A DNA stretch of 64,000 bases from Flavobacterium sp. (lineage in GTDB: Bacteria; Bacteroidota; Bacteroidia; Flavobacteriales; Flavobacteriaceae). The stretch is taken from assembly GCF_027484705.1 (NCBI RefSeq), contig NZ_JAIXSL010000007.1, positions 1 through 64,000 of the forward strand, written 5' to 3'. The notes under the pieces are model-generated. The model did no database searches. It saw only the letters and a program-made list of their open reading frames with translations, and was not told the DNA's origin. Shown here one piece after another: positions 15,062 through 24,332 of this stretch (the first letter of the stretch is position 1; every line of letters begins with the position of its first letter). The position numbers and the translations under genes are program-made.

Positions 15062-18000
15062 TTAAAATGATAAGTTAAAGTTAAAACCAAATCTCTTAGA
15101 AGAAGGCCCTGTTAAATAATCAAAGCCCTGTCCGTTACCAACACCTAAACTCATAACTTCAGGATCAAAATTGATATATTTAGGGAAATTGAACGCCTTA
15201 AACCATAAATTTTGCCCAATAAACGAAATTGATATTTTACCAAAAGGTGTTTTCTCTAAGTATTTTTTTGGCAAGGAATAAGACAAAGATATTTCTCTTA
15301 ATCTTAAATTAGTAGCATCATAAATTCCTTGCTCACGGATTCGCAATCCAGAATTATCAAACCCATATTGCGTATAGCTGATTTGAGTCGTATTGATGTT
15401 TCCACTTTGATTGACACCAGGTAATACAACAGTTCCTGTTCTGTCGTAATCCGTGTCTTTTGTTGACCCTCTTGACAACAACGAAGCTGCAGTTGTGGAA
15501 TATACATCGCCACCTTTCTGATACTCCAATTGAAAGCTTAAAGTCAAATTCTTGTATCCGATTTCATTAGAAAGGGTCGATCTCCACTCTGCATTAGGAT
15601 CTCCAATAATTCTGTACGGATTAGCTGTACTAGTATCATCATTGCTGACGTAATTTCCATTATCCCCAACAATATAATTTCCATTGACATCACGAGCAAT
15701 TGAACTACCTACGATAACACCATACGGCTGACCTGGTATTGCAAAATTCCCCAAATTAGTAAAACCTGCAATTCCAATTTGTCCCACAGTACCACCTAAA
15801 CTTTCTACGATATTTTTGTTTTTGGTGTATTGAATGGAACCGTCCCAAGTGAATCCGTCAGTTTCTGAACGTATAATGGAGAAGTTTAATCCAAGTTCGA
15901 TTCCTTTATTACTTACTTCAGCGATGTTATCAGCAATACTAGTATAACCTGTTGATGGATCTAATTGTCTATCGATGATTAAGTCTGTTGATAGCTTGCT
16001 GTAAAGCGATAAATCCACTCCTATTCGGTTATCAAAGAACTTACCTTCAAGACCAAATTCTAATTCTTTAACCAATTCTGGCTTCAACGCCTTATTACCT
16101 AATTGTCTGCCAACTGTTGGAGCTATTGTATTCACTACTTGTCCATCATTTGACAAGAATGCATTAGAATTCACACCTAAACCAATCTCTGTCTGATACG
16201 GATCAGGAAAACCTGCAGAAGATCCGTAACCTAATCTTAGCTTAAGAAAATTAACAGCACTGCCTTTCAAATATGAGAAAGCATCTGTTGGCACAAATGA
16301 TAATGAAGCAGAAGGATAGAACAACGATCTGTTATCAGGTTGCAAAGAAGAAAAATAATCATTTCTACCTTGAAGGTTTAAATATAAATATTTTTTAAAT
16401 CCAATAGTAGCACTAGCATACAATCCAATAATATTGAAGCTTTCAACACTAGATGCAGAATCATGCTTTTCAAAATTATTATGCTGATTAAGCCCGTACA
16501 ACACTTGTAATGTACTTAAGGTTGTAAAGAAGTTTTTAGATTCTTGTCTTGGATTAAAACCAACAGTACCGTCCAAATTCCAAATACCGTCTTTGTCTAT
16601 TTTGGTATCAAAATTATAACTTACAGTATGGTCAAATATTGTGTTTTCTCTAACTGATGTCTGCATGTATCCATCATTATCATCCGGTTGTCCATTACCT
16701 TTATTGATATAAAACTTCTTGTTTTGAATGTAGTTATCCAAAGACAATCTGTATGACACCGAAGACCAATCATTAATTTGATAACTGGCTGTAAAATTTC
16801 CAAAAAATCTTCTAACTGCTTCATCATCACTTGAATTTTTCAAAGTCCATCTAGGATTAGGAATATCTCCTGCTGGTCTGTAATAAACTGAAGAGCGATC
16901 TTTAGGATTTTCGTATGGCAAATTAAACAAATCTATACTTCTTGGTGTATAAAAAATATTCGCAAATACTGAAGGATAGGCCGCGTTAGATCCGAAACCT
17001 GCAGCTGTTGGAGGTGCAGATTTATCGGTACGTACATAATTCATAACGGAGCTCAACGTAAATCCGTTGGCAAGTTTGGTAGAACCTCCCGCACTTAAAT
17101 TTAAACGTTTGTATAAATTGTTTTCAATAAATCCTTCATCTCTTGAATTTCCAACATTTAAATTATAAGATGTCGTTTCAGAACTTCCACCAATGTTAAC
17201 AGAAGTTGTCGTTACAATTCCTGTTCTAAAAAAAGGTCTCACATTATTATGTGATGTATAAGGAATCTGGTTGGCTACTGTATTCCCATTTTCATCGTGG
17301 AAAAATTGAGGAAACACCTCGGGACCATAAAATGCATAGGGATGAGGAACAGTGCCTTCTGCACTAATTCCTTGAGAACCCCTTGTATCAAAACTTGGCC
17401 CCCAGTTTGAGAAAAACGGACCATAGTTATTGTCAAATCCTCCACCATAGTGGTTTTGATATTCCGGAAGGGAAGAAATTTGAGTCATGTACATCGATTG
17501 GGAAAAATTTACCGCCATCTTTTGATTCGTAGCACCAGCTTTTCCAGATTTAGTAGTCACTAAAACTACTCCACTTCTACCTGCAGAACCATAAAGCGTA
17601 GTAGCGCTCAATCCTTTGAGGATACTTATCGACTCAATATTATTAGGGTCTAGATCCAAAAATCTGCTAGATGCATTTGTAGCACCTTGAACAAAATTTC
17701 CGTCAGAGTTTGTGTCCGAATTAAAAGGAACTCCATCCACCACAAATAATGGTTGGTTACTGCCCGTAATGGAAGAATATCCACGAATGATGATATTAGT
17801 TCCTGAACCTGACAAACCACTCGTTTGTTGGATGTTCACTCCAGGTGCTTTTCCGGTCAAAGCTCTCACGACATCCGTAGAAGGTTTCGACGCAAAATCC
17901 TCAGCTTTAATTGTTGTCACAGCATAACCAAGTGCTTTTTTCTCTTTCTTAATACCTTGGCTGGTTACTACGACTTCACTTAATTCCTCACCTCCTGACT

Positions 18001-18283
18001 TCATCGCCATATTAACCGTATTGGAAGCCCCTACAGTTGCTGATGCGTCTTTCATCCCGATAAAAGAGAAAACCAGAACATCTCCAGCTTTTGCTTTTAT
18101 AGAATATTTTCCATCAACGTCGGTTTGGGTTCCCTTTTTGGTGCTTTTAATAATAACATTGGCACCTGGAAGCGGTCCTGTTTCATCAGAAACAACCCCA
18201 GTAACAGTTTTCTCCTGTGCAAAAGCAAACTGCATTGATAACGCTATGCATAGCGCAAAAATCCATTTGAACTTCGATCTCAT
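15062..18283 (-). CDS. SusC/RagA TonB-linked outer-membrane transporter
   Basis: A 1073-residue receptor. Signal peptide MRSKFKWIFALCIALSMQFAFA, then a carboxypeptidase-regulatory-like domain (residues ~24-92, VTGVVSDETGPLPGANV), the SusC signature GEELSEVVVTSQGIKKEKKA (94-113), a plug domain with VRALTGKAPGVNIQQTSG and GYSSITGSNQPLFVVDGVP, and a 22-strand barrel ending in KRFGFNFNLSF. It imports an oligomeric nutrient with energy from TonB/ExbBD. It is the first gene of the four-gene operon and has a textbook promoter at 18340-18369. Confidence 0.95.
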   Translation of the reverse strand: MRSKFKWIFALCIALSMQFAFAQEKTVTGVVSDETGPLPGANVIIKSTKKGTQTDVDGKYSIKAKAGDVLVFSFIGMKDASATVGASNTVNMAMKSGGEELSEVVVTSQGIKKEKKALGYAVTTIKAEDFASKPSTDVVRALTGKAPGVNIQQTSGLSGSGTNIIIRGYSSITGSNQPLFVVDGVPFNSDTNSDGNFVQGATNASSRFLDLDPNNIESISILKGLSATTLYGSAGRSGVVLVTTKSGKAGATNQKMAVNFSQSMYMTQISSLPEYQNHYGGGFDNNYGPFFSNWGPSFDTRGSQGISAEGTVPHPYAFYGPEVFPQFFHDENGNTVANQIPYTSHNNVRPFFRTGIVTTTSVNIGGSSETTSYNLNVGNSRDEGFIENNLYKRLNLSAGGSTKLANGFTLSSVMNYVRTDKSAPPTAAGFGSNAAYPSVFANIFYTPRSIDLFNLPYENPKDRSSVYYRPAGDIPNPRWTLKNSSDDEAVRRFFGNFTASYQINDWSSVSYRLSLDNYIQNKKFYINKGNGQPDDNDGYMQTSVRENTIFDHTVSYNFDTKIDKDGIWNLDGTVGFNPRQESKNFFTTLSTLQVLYGLNQHNNFEKHDSASSVESFNIIGLYASATIGFKKYLYLNLQGRNDYFSSLQPDNRSLFYPSASLSFVPTDAFSYLKGSAVNFLKLRLGYGSSAGFPDPYQTEIGLGVNSNAFLSNDGQVVNTIAPTVGRQLGNKALKPELVKELEFGLEGKFFDNRIGVDLSLYSKLSTDLIIDRQLDPSTGYTSIADNIAEVSNKGIELGLNFSIIRSETDGFTWDGSIQYTKNKNIVESLGGTVGQIGIAGFTNLGNFAIPGQPYGVIVGSSIARDVNGNYIVGDNGNYVSNDDTSTANPYRIIGDPNAEWRSTLSNEIGYKNLTLSFQLEYQKGGDVYSTTAASLLSRGSTKDTDYDRTGTVVLPGVNQSGNINTTQISYTQYGFDNSGLRIREQGIYDATNLRLREISLSYSLPKKYLEKTPFGKISISFIGQNLWFKAFNFPKYINFDPEVMSLGVGNGQGFDYLTGPSSKRFGFNFNLSF

Positions 18284-18339
18284 ATAAATTATGTTTGAGT
18301 TAGATATCCCGCAAACTTCTTAATTAATTCTTAAATAAA

Positions 18340-18369
18340 CAAATATAAATTCCTAATATATTTTTACAA
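18340..18369 (-). promoter_or_regulatory. Promoter of the SusCD operon
   Basis: TTG (18369-18367), a 19 nt spacer and TATATTTG (18347-18340) on the minus strand. The leader is about 50 nt. No sigma/anti-sigma pair or hybrid two-component gene is next to it. Confidence 0.85.
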
Positions 18370-18477
18370 CCGTGTTAAAAACGATAGAGAATTATTTATT
18401 TTATACGAAATAAGCCTATTATCACTCAATTAAATCATTAGTTTTGTCTGCTTTCTTATATTTTTAATAAAAATAAA

Positions 18478-19077
18478 ATGCTCTCGCCCAACCATTCTGC
18501 TTTTGCACTCGAAACCGGAACCGATGAAGCCGGTCGGGGCTGTCTTGCCGGACCGGTAACCGCAGCAGCAGTGATATTACCCATCGATTTCCAAAACGAA
18601 TTGCTTAACGACTCCAAACAATTGTCGGAAAAAAACCGATTTAAACTCAAACCCATTATAGAATCGCAGGCCGTTTGTTACGCAGTGACTCATTTGGAAC
18701 CAAAAATCATTGACGAAATCAACATCCTCAATGCTTCCATAAAAGCCATGCAGGAATCCATTTTAAAACTAAACCCGACCCCTGAATATATTATAGTAGA
18801 CGGAAACCGATTCAAACCTTTAAACAACATCCCGTACAGTTGCATCATCAAAGGCGATTCGAAATACTTAAGTATTGCCGCCGCTTCGATATTAGCCAAG
18901 ACTTATCGCGATGAATACATGGACAAAATTCACGAAGAATTCCCGATGTATAACTGGAAAAAAAACAAAGGCTACCCGACGCCCGAACACCGTGAAGCGA
19001 TCAGAAAATACGGCACGACGAAATACCATCGGATGAGTTTTCGATTATTACCCGAACAATTGGAATTGGAGTTTTAG
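18478..19077 (+). CDS. rnhB: Ribonuclease HII
   Basis: A 199-residue RNase HII, which cuts RNA in RNA-DNA hybrids and single ribonucleotides in DNA. The family signature [19 protein letters not shown] (residues 14-32) holds the metal-binding Asp16 and Glu17; the other acidic residues lie in YIIVDGNRF and [17 protein letters not shown]. The C-terminus contains [14 protein letters not shown] and HRMSF, as usual. It is divergent from susC; a -7-like TAGTTTTG at 18439-18446 lacks a clear TTG partner. Confidence 0.96.
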   Translation: MLSPNHSAFALETGTDEAGRGCLAGPVTAAAVILPIDFQNELLNDSKQLSEKNRFKLKPIIESQAVCYAVTHLEPKIIDEINILNASIKAMQESILKLNPTPEYIIVDGNRFKPLNNIPYSCIIKGDSKYLSIAAASILAKTYRDEYMDKIHEEFPMYNWKKNKGYPTPEHREAIRKYGTTKYHRMSFRLLPEQLELEF

Positions 19078-19102
19078 ATTGTAAGACTGTAAGATTTTAA
19101 GG

Positions 19103-19828
19103 CTATAAGACCTTAGAAGATTGCGTTTCAGGAACAAAAGTACATTCGAACAAATCCGCAAAATGACGCAGGATTCTTTCTTTCACTTGCGCTTCATCAA
19201 TTTTAGCAACGCCAAGCTCTACATTTAGTGAAGTCACCGCTTTCCCGCGAATGCCACACGGAATGATATTATCAAAATACCCCAGATCAACATTCACATT
19301 CAAAGCAAAACCATGCATTGTCACCCAACGCGACGCCCGCACGCCCATCGCACAAATTTTGCGCGCAAACGGCGTTCCGACATCAAGCCAAACACCGGTT
19401 TCCCCTTCACTTCTCGCAGATTCCAAACCATAATCCTTTAAAGTAAGAATGATGGCTTCCTCCAAAAAGCGTAAATATTTATGAATATCGGTAAAGAAAT
19501 TTTCCAAATCCAAAATCGGATAACCCACAATCTGTCCGGGCCCATGATACGTAATATCACCACCGCGGTTGATCTTATAAAACGTCGCGCCTTTCGCCTC
19601 AAGCTGTTTCTCATTCAAAAGCATGTTCGATGCATCGCCACTTTTTCCAAGCGTATACACATGCGGATGCTCGACAAACAAAAAATGGTTCGGCGTTTCG
19701 AGATCGGTTTCCTCACGACGGTTCCGGATTTTCAGATCAACAATGTCCTTAAAAATTGTTTCCTGATAATCCCAGGTTTCCTTATAATCGCGCAAGCCCA
19801 AATCCTGAAGCTGGATCGTTTTATTCAT
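19103..19828 (-). CDS. lipB: Octanoyl-[acyl-carrier-protein]:protein octanoyltransferase
   Basis: A 241-residue LipB, which moves octanoate from ACP to lipoyl domains, the first step of lipoate synthesis. Motifs are FVEHPHVYTLGKSG (about 51-64), RGGDITYHGPGQIVGYPILDL with the conserved glycines, ARKICAMGVRASRWVTMHGFALNV with the catalytic Lys, and IIPCGIRGKAVTSL with the nucleophile Cys. Its lipoyl target in this window is the E2 protein at 39259-40557. It converges on rnhB with 25 bp between stop codons, filled by a TGTAAGAC-type repeat. lipA is not in the window. Confidence 0.95.
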   Translation of the reverse strand: MNKTIQLQDLGLRDYKETWDYQETIFKDIVDLKIRNRREETDLETPNHFLFVEHPHVYTLGKSGDASNMLLNEKQLEAKGATFYKINRGGDITYHGPGQIVGYPILDLENFFTDIHKYLRFLEEAIILTLKDYGLESARSEGETGVWLDVGTPFARKICAMGVRASRWVTMHGFALNVNVDLGYFDNIIPCGIRGKAVTSLNVELGVAKIDEAQVKERILRHFADLFECTFVPETQSSKVL

Positions 19829-19887
19829 ACTATACTAATGAAGCGCAAATTTACAAACTAAATCCATGTGAAGTTTATTTTTATTTT

Positions 19888-19989
19888 AGGAGCAGCCAAT
19901 CTGTCTTCATCAGAACACTTGTCCCGCTATCCGCTAAATCTTTCGCGTCGAACGCCGCCGCAAAAGGATACCGCTGCTATCGGGGCTAA
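19888..19989 (-). repeat. Dispersed palindromic element, family 1
   Basis: In minus orientation it reads AGCCCCGATAGCAGCGG, TATCCTTTTGCGGCGG, GCGAAAGATTTAGCGGATAGCGGGA and ends in GGCTGCTCCT, matching the outline of the copies at 42232-42317 and 49153-49239. It lies between the divergent lipB and lysS genes and is the one family-1 copy not next to a stop codon. Confidence 0.75.
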
Positions 19990-20041
19990 TTCCTGAACTT
20001 TTTCATCACAAATCACGATTGAAACTTTCCCAAACGACACC

Positions 20042-20072
20042 TTTGTAACTTTCCAACTTATACCTACATTTG
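20042..20072 (+). promoter_or_regulatory. Promoter of lysS
   Basis: TTTG at 20042-20045, a 19 nt spacer and TACATTTG at 20065-20072 match the Bacteroidota consensus. The predicted leader is about 15 nt, and no Shine-Dalgarno is present before the ATG at 20094. Confidence 0.85.
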
Positions 20073-20093
20073 CAGTCTTAAAATCACAAAGAA

Positions 20094-21803
20094 ATGGCCT
20101 TATCCGAACAAGAAATATTACGCCGCGAAGCCCTTACCGAATTGCGCAACCTAGGCATCGAACCTTATCCTGCGCAGGAATTCGTCACCACCGCCTATTC
20201 TAAAGACATTCTCGATAATTTCGAGCAGTACGAAGGAAAAGAAGTCGTACTCGCAGGCCGGCTGATGGGAAAACGCATCATGGGCAAAGCCTCGTTCGCC
20301 GAACTCAAAGATTCTGAAGGCCGAATTCAGGTTTATGTTTCCCGCGATGACATTTCTGACGACGAAGAAAAAACCATGTATAATGTAGTGTTCAAAAAAC
20401 TGCTTGACATCGGTGATTTCATTGGCGTTCGCGGCACCGTTTTCAAAACACAAGTAGGAGAAATCTCCGTTCATATTTACGGATTGACCGTTTTATCCAA
20501 AGCACTAAAACCATTACCAGTAGTAAAAATCGACGCTGATGGAAAAGCCCACGACGCTTTTGCCGATGCCGAACAAAGATACCGACGCCGCTACGTTGAT
20601 TTAACCGTCAACGACCACGTCAAAGAAACGTTTATCAAAAGAACCAAACTGTTCAATGCGATGCGCTCTTTTTTTAATGACAAAGGCTATTTAGAAGTCG
20701 AAACTCCGGTGTTGCAACCTATTCCTGGTGGCGCTGCGGCACGTCCGTTTATTACGCACCACAACTCGCTCGACATTCCTTTGTATATGAGAATCGCAAA
20801 CGAATTGTATCTCAAAAGATTGATCGTCGGTGGTTTTGAAGGCGTTTACGAATTCTCGAAAAACTTCCGCAACGAAGGCATGGACCGAACGCACAACCCG
20901 GAATTCACCGCGATGGAAATCTACGTAGCCTACAAAGACTATAACTGGATGATGACTTTCACGGAAAATTTACTGGAGCATTGCGCCATCGCCGTCAACG
21001 GAACTACAGAAGTGACTTTCGGCGAACACCAAGTAAATTTTAAAGCACCGTACGCCCGCGTGACGATGACCGATTCCATCAAACATTTCACCGGTTTCGA
21101 TATCTCAGGAAAAACCGAAGCCGAATTATACGAAGCCGCCAAAGGTATGGGAATCGAAGTCGATGCGACAATGGGCAAAGGAAAACTCATCGATGAAATT
21201 TTCGGCGCGAAATGCGAAGGCAATTACATTCAACCTACTTTCATTACTGATTATCCGAAAGAAATGTCGCCTTTGTGCAAACAACACCGCGACAATCCGG
21301 AACTCACCGAACGTTTCGAACTTATGGTTTGCGGAAAAGAAGTCGCCAATGCGTATTCGGAACTCAACGACCCGATCGATCAGCGCGAACGTTTTGAACA
21401 CCAAATCATGCTGTCTGAAAAAGGCGATGACGAAGCCAACGGTTTGATCGACGAGGATTTCTTACGCGCTTTAGAATATGGAATGCCTCCAACTTCAGGC
21501 TTAGGCATCGGAATGGATCGTTTGATGATGTATTTAACCAACAACAGTTCGATCCAGGAAGTGTTGTTCTTCCCGCAAATGCGTCCGGAGAAAAAGCAAG
21601 TTCAGATCGAACTAGAAGATGAAGAAAAATTAGTAGTTGCGCTTTTAAAAACGAACGACAACAGCATGGATTTGTCCGCGCTCAAAGCCAAGTCAGAACT
21701 CAGCGGCAAAAAATGGGATGCCGCAATGAAAGGCTTGTCAAAACACGGTTTGGTTAAAGTCGTTGTTGATGGCGAGAAGAAAACTGTGGAACTGATCGGA
21801 TAA
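20094..21803 (+). CDS. lysS: Lysyl-tRNA synthetase, class II
   Basis: A 569-residue LysRS that charges tRNA-Lys. Residues ~55-150 are the OB-fold anticodon domain (VVLAGRLMGKRIMGKASFAELKD region), followed by the class II core with motif 2 FRNEGMDRTHNPEFT and motif 3 GLGIGMDRLMMYL. It is about 65 residues longer than the E. coli enzyme: the C-terminal tail after FFPQMRPEKK (residues ~505-569, ending GLVKVVVDGEKKTVELIG) is a small extra helix-turn domain found in Bacteroidota LysRS. It has its own promoter and terminator. Confidence 0.97.
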   Translation: MALSEQEILRREALTELRNLGIEPYPAQEFVTTAYSKDILDNFEQYEGKEVVLAGRLMGKRIMGKASFAELKDSEGRIQVYVSRDDISDDEEKTMYNVVFKKLLDIGDFIGVRGTVFKTQVGEISVHIYGLTVLSKALKPLPVVKIDADGKAHDAFADAEQRYRRRYVDLTVNDHVKETFIKRTKLFNAMRSFFNDKGYLEVETPVLQPIPGGAAARPFITHHNSLDIPLYMRIANELYLKRLIVGGFEGVYEFSKNFRNEGMDRTHNPEFTAMEIYVAYKDYNWMMTFTENLLEHCAIAVNGTTEVTFGEHQVNFKAPYARVTMTDSIKHFTGFDISGKTEAELYEAAKGMGIEVDATMGKGKLIDEIFGAKCEGNYIQPTFITDYPKEMSPLCKQHRDNPELTERFELMVCGKEVANAYSELNDPIDQRERFEHQIMLSEKGDDEANGLIDEDFLRALEYGMPPTSGLGIGMDRLMMYLTNNSSIQEVLFFPQMRPEKKQVQIELEDEEKLVVALLKTNDNSMDLSALKAKSELSGKKWDAAMKGLSKHGLVKVVVDGEKKTVELIG

Positions 21804-21822
21804 TATTCAAAATTTATTACAT

Positions 21823-21854
21823 AAAAAAAGGAACCCGAATTGGGTTCCTTTTTT
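21823..21854. terminator. Bidirectional terminator between lysS and the small membrane protein gene
   Basis: A GGAACCC / GGGTTCC stem with GAATT-type loop, flanked by A7 on the left and T6 on the right, so it can serve both converging genes. Confidence 0.92.
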
Positions 21855-21871
21855 ATTTGGTATGCTGTAAA

Positions 21872-22126
21872 TCAACTATTAGCCGCCATCGTAGCCGCAA
21901 AAATAGATCCGAAAAGAATGAAGCAGAAAATGACCAAAGCCAGTACAATTCCCGCCAAAATCAGATAGGCTTTTGCCCAGTTCTGACGGTTTGGATTTTC
22001 GTTGCTGCCGAAAGCATACACAAAAAGTAAAACAATTCCAACGACAGGAATCGCCAACAGCAATAAAGTTTTGAGCCATTCCTTGACCGATAAAGGCTTT
22101 GGATTTGAATTTTCTAAGGTTTCCAT
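21872..22126 (-). CDS. Small two-helix membrane protein, unknown function
   Basis: An 84-residue protein; ATG 22126 gives METLENSNPKPLSVKEWLKT. A longer reading exists upstream but has an unlikely N-terminus and would overlap the neighbour's stop region. Two hydrophobic segments (LLLLAIPVVGIVLLFVYAF, residues ~21-39, and YLILAGIVLALVIFCFILFG, ~53-72) flank the conserved polar loop NENPNRQNWAKAY. This pattern is common in small flavobacterial membrane proteins of unknown role. It lies 41 bp behind the outer-membrane protein gene and might be its operon partner. Confidence 0.7.
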   Translation of the reverse strand: METLENSNPKPLSVKEWLKTLLLLAIPVVGIVLLFVYAFGSNENPNRQNWAKAYLILAGIVLALVIFCFILFGSIFAATMAANS

Positions 22127-22167
22127 ATTTTGTTTTGTTTTGGTTATGAAGCTAATATAAACAAAAT

Positions 22168-23127
22168 TTACAAACCGTAATTCAAATTGACCGACCAACG
22201 GTATTGCGCCTCGACATTGCCGCCGGAAAGATTTTGATGAATGGGAAGCATCGTATTGATACCAAACGAGAACTTACCTTTACCCATTTCAACGCCGAGT
22301 TTGCTGAAAAGAATATCGCCCGAAGTGTTTTCGAGTTTTTGTTTTCGTTGGTGATTGCTGCCGTAAACTTCGCCCGCAAAACCGAGTTGTGGCGCGAGTG
22401 AAAAACGCTCTTTTTCATACAAATAGAAAAAAGTGCCTGCGTAATTGAACTGGTTCCCAAAACGATAAAACTTCTGGTTTTCAGATTTCACGATATAATT
22501 GAGCATCGTATTGAAACCGAATTGCTTCCTTTTTACGGTGTATTCCGAAGCCAAAATGTAATCCCAACTACCAGTGCCGACTTGAAAACTCGGATTTAAA
22601 CTCCCTGAATTGGTGTCGTTAAACTTTCCCGAAGGTGCTTTGACGCCGCCGCCAAGCTGTAAAGTATGCACTAAAACCGTACTGTCTTTATGGGTTTGAT
22701 ACAAACGATACATGGCTAAAACCGTGGCATCGCCCAAACCTTGAATGTCTTGTTTCCCTGTTTTGGTATCTCTAGAATGGAAATGATAAGGCAACAACAC
22801 CGAAAGCTGGATATTCTTGAAAACTGGAATTCTAACCCAAACCTGAACCGTATTAAAGTTCTCGTCGTACCATGGCGAATTGCTGTACAGGCCATCGGAA
22901 CTTTTGTATTGCTGGTTGAAATAACGGATGCCTACAAAATTCGCATTGAGCATCGAAGCGAAACCCATGCTGCCACCACTCGCGGAACAACCACAGGCGT
23001 CGCAGTCATCGTCTTCTTCAATCATGAAATGGTATTTTAAAAATGGATTTTTTCTAACCAAACTGTCTTTTTCTGTAGCATATCCGAATTGGAAAGCCAA
23101 TAGAAAGATTAATAAATATTTTTTCAT
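22168..23127 (-). CDS. Outer-membrane transporter-like protein linked to the MbnP/MbnH-like genes
   Basis: A 319-residue protein with signal peptide MKKYLLIFLLAFQFGYA. Near the mature N-terminus it has an acidic, Cys-rich stretch EEDDDCDACGCSASGGS (about residues 37-53) that could bind metal. The rest consists of alternating beta strands with aromatic girdle residues (FVGIRYFNQQYKSSDG, VRIPVFKNIQLSVLLPYHF) and ends in RWSVNLNYGL, fitting an outer-membrane barrel. It starts 3 bp after the di-heme peroxidase gene, so the two are almost certainly co-transcribed. In other Bacteroidota similar proteins are called transporters; the cargo is not known. Confidence 0.72.
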   Translation of the reverse strand: MKKYLLIFLLAFQFGYATEKDSLVRKNPFLKYHFMIEEDDDCDACGCSASGGSMGFASMLNANFVGIRYFNQQYKSSDGLYSNSPWYDENFNTVQVWVRIPVFKNIQLSVLLPYHFHSRDTKTGKQDIQGLGDATVLAMYRLYQTHKDSTVLVHTLQLGGGVKAPSGKFNDTNSGSLNPSFQVGTGSWDYILASEYTVKRKQFGFNTMLNYIVKSENQKFYRFGNQFNYAGTFFYLYEKERFSLAPQLGFAGEVYGSNHQRKQKLENTSGDILFSKLGVEMGKGKFSFGINTMLPIHQNLSGGNVEAQYRWSVNLNYGL

Positions 23128-23130
23128 CTT

Positions 23131-24171
23131 TTAATATTCTGCAAGTTTTGGATGGGTCAAAAACTCATTATCGGTTAATGTTTTTAAGAAAGCAACAAGT
23201 TTGGTTTTTTCAGTAACGGTTAATGGAATTCCGAGCACACCATTGGCATTCAAACTCGCATCTAAATTTTGTGTATTGGCAACTCCAGAACTATAATGAT
23301 TCAGCACAGCATCTAAAGTGTAAAACCGTCCGTCATGCATATAAGGCGCAGTCTTTTCGATGTTGCGCAAGCTCGGCACTTTAAATTTGTAACGGTCTTG
23401 TTCTAATTGGGTAACCCTAAAGCGACCGATATCATTGACTGCTGGATTGATTGGCAAACCATTGTTGCGAAACGAGTTATCCGTAAAAATATCCGTGGCA
23501 TGACATGAAGCGCATTTTTGGTTGAAAATGGCATAACCGTCCAATTCGTCTGTTGACAAATCACCGCCGGATTCGTTTCGGCGATACTTATCAAAACGCG
23601 AATTGCTCGAGGTGGCCATCACCATAAATTGTCCCAATGCTTTGAGCATGTTTTCGGAATTGATTTGTCCGTCCGCAAAAGCCAATTTGTATAGCCTTTG
23701 GTATCCGACATCGTTTTTCATCATGTTGATGGCGTTGGTAAAATTGCCATTCATTTCGATCGGACTGGTAAATGGAATAATCGGTTGCAAATCGAGATGG
23801 GTTGTCGCGCCGTCCCACATGAAAGCGGTTTGGTACGCTAAGTTCTGAATCGGCGGCGTGTTTCGGGTTCCGATCGCATCGCCTACACCATGACTCACCG
23901 AATGACCGTGATGCGTGAAAGCATCTTGCTGGATGTGGCAAAAACCGCAGGAAACAATTCCGTCTGACGCCAGGCGACCATCGTAGAATAATTTTTTTCC
24001 GAGTTCAAATCCTTTTTCGGTGAGCGGATTGTTTGATAAATCGTAAGCCAAAGGTGGAAAATTGCTGGGAACGCGATAGTCGATAGGCAGGTTTTGATAG
24101 TCTTCAGAATCGTCGTTGGAGCAACTCCAAAGCAAGGAAAGTGCTGCTATAAAACAGAGTATTTTTTTCAT
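23131..24171 (-). CDS. Di-heme cytochrome c peroxidase family lipoprotein (MbnH/MauG-like)
   Basis: A 346-residue protein from ATG 24171, with lipoprotein signal MKKILCFIAALSLLWSC (Cys17). Two heme c sites are visible: CGFCH at 75-79 and CASCH at 220-224, with the family segments LGKKLFYDGRLASDGIVSC, GTRNTPPIQNLAY and VPSLRNIEKTAPYMHDGRF. The family includes bacterial H2O2-reducing peroxidases and MauG/MbnH enzymes that oxidise a partner protein; MbnH turns a tryptophan of MbnP into kynurenine to build a copper site. The MbnP-like gene directly upstream makes the MbnH role likely here, but it is inference from neighbourhood. Confidence 0.88.
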   Translation of the reverse strand: MKKILCFIAALSLLWSCSNDDSEDYQNLPIDYRVPSNFPPLAYDLSNNPLTEKGFELGKKLFYDGRLASDGIVSCGFCHIQQDAFTHHGHSVSHGVGDAIGTRNTPPIQNLAYQTAFMWDGATTHLDLQPIIPFTSPIEMNGNFTNAINMMKNDVGYQRLYKLAFADGQINSENMLKALGQFMVMATSSNSRFDKYRRNESGGDLSTDELDGYAIFNQKCASCHATDIFTDNSFRNNGLPINPAVNDIGRFRVTQLEQDRYKFKVPSLRNIEKTAPYMHDGRFYTLDAVLNHYSSGVANTQNLDASLNANGVLGIPLTVTEKTKLVAFLKTLTDNEFLTHPKLAEY

Positions 24172-24184
24172 GACTGAAATTTTT

Positions 24185-24327
24185 AGCCCAGATAGCAATG
24201 AAAAGCCCGGAGCACTTATGCCTTACCCTTGTTGGCGAAAGACAGCGACCAACGGAAGCTGGCTTTTGCTTTACAAGGGTTGGCGTAAGTGTGAGGACTT
24301 GTAATGTATAGCTGGATTAGCTTCTGA
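24185..24327 (+). repeat. Dispersed palindromic element, family 1 (divergent copy) inside the MbnP/MbnH-like operon
   Basis: The ends AGCCCAGATAGCAATG and TAGCTGGATTAGCTTCTGA follow the family-1 outline, while the interior (GGAGCACTTATGCC, GGCGTAAGTGTGAGGACTT) is a different palindrome. It begins 5 bp behind the MbnP-like stop codon in the direction of that gene. Confidence 0.65.
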
Positions 24328-24332
24328 TTAAA

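Noticed and set aside
20000..20093. Riboswitch or leader peptide before lysS
   Set aside because: The promoter at 20042-20072 leaves a leader of about 15 nt, too short for a T-box or other switch.
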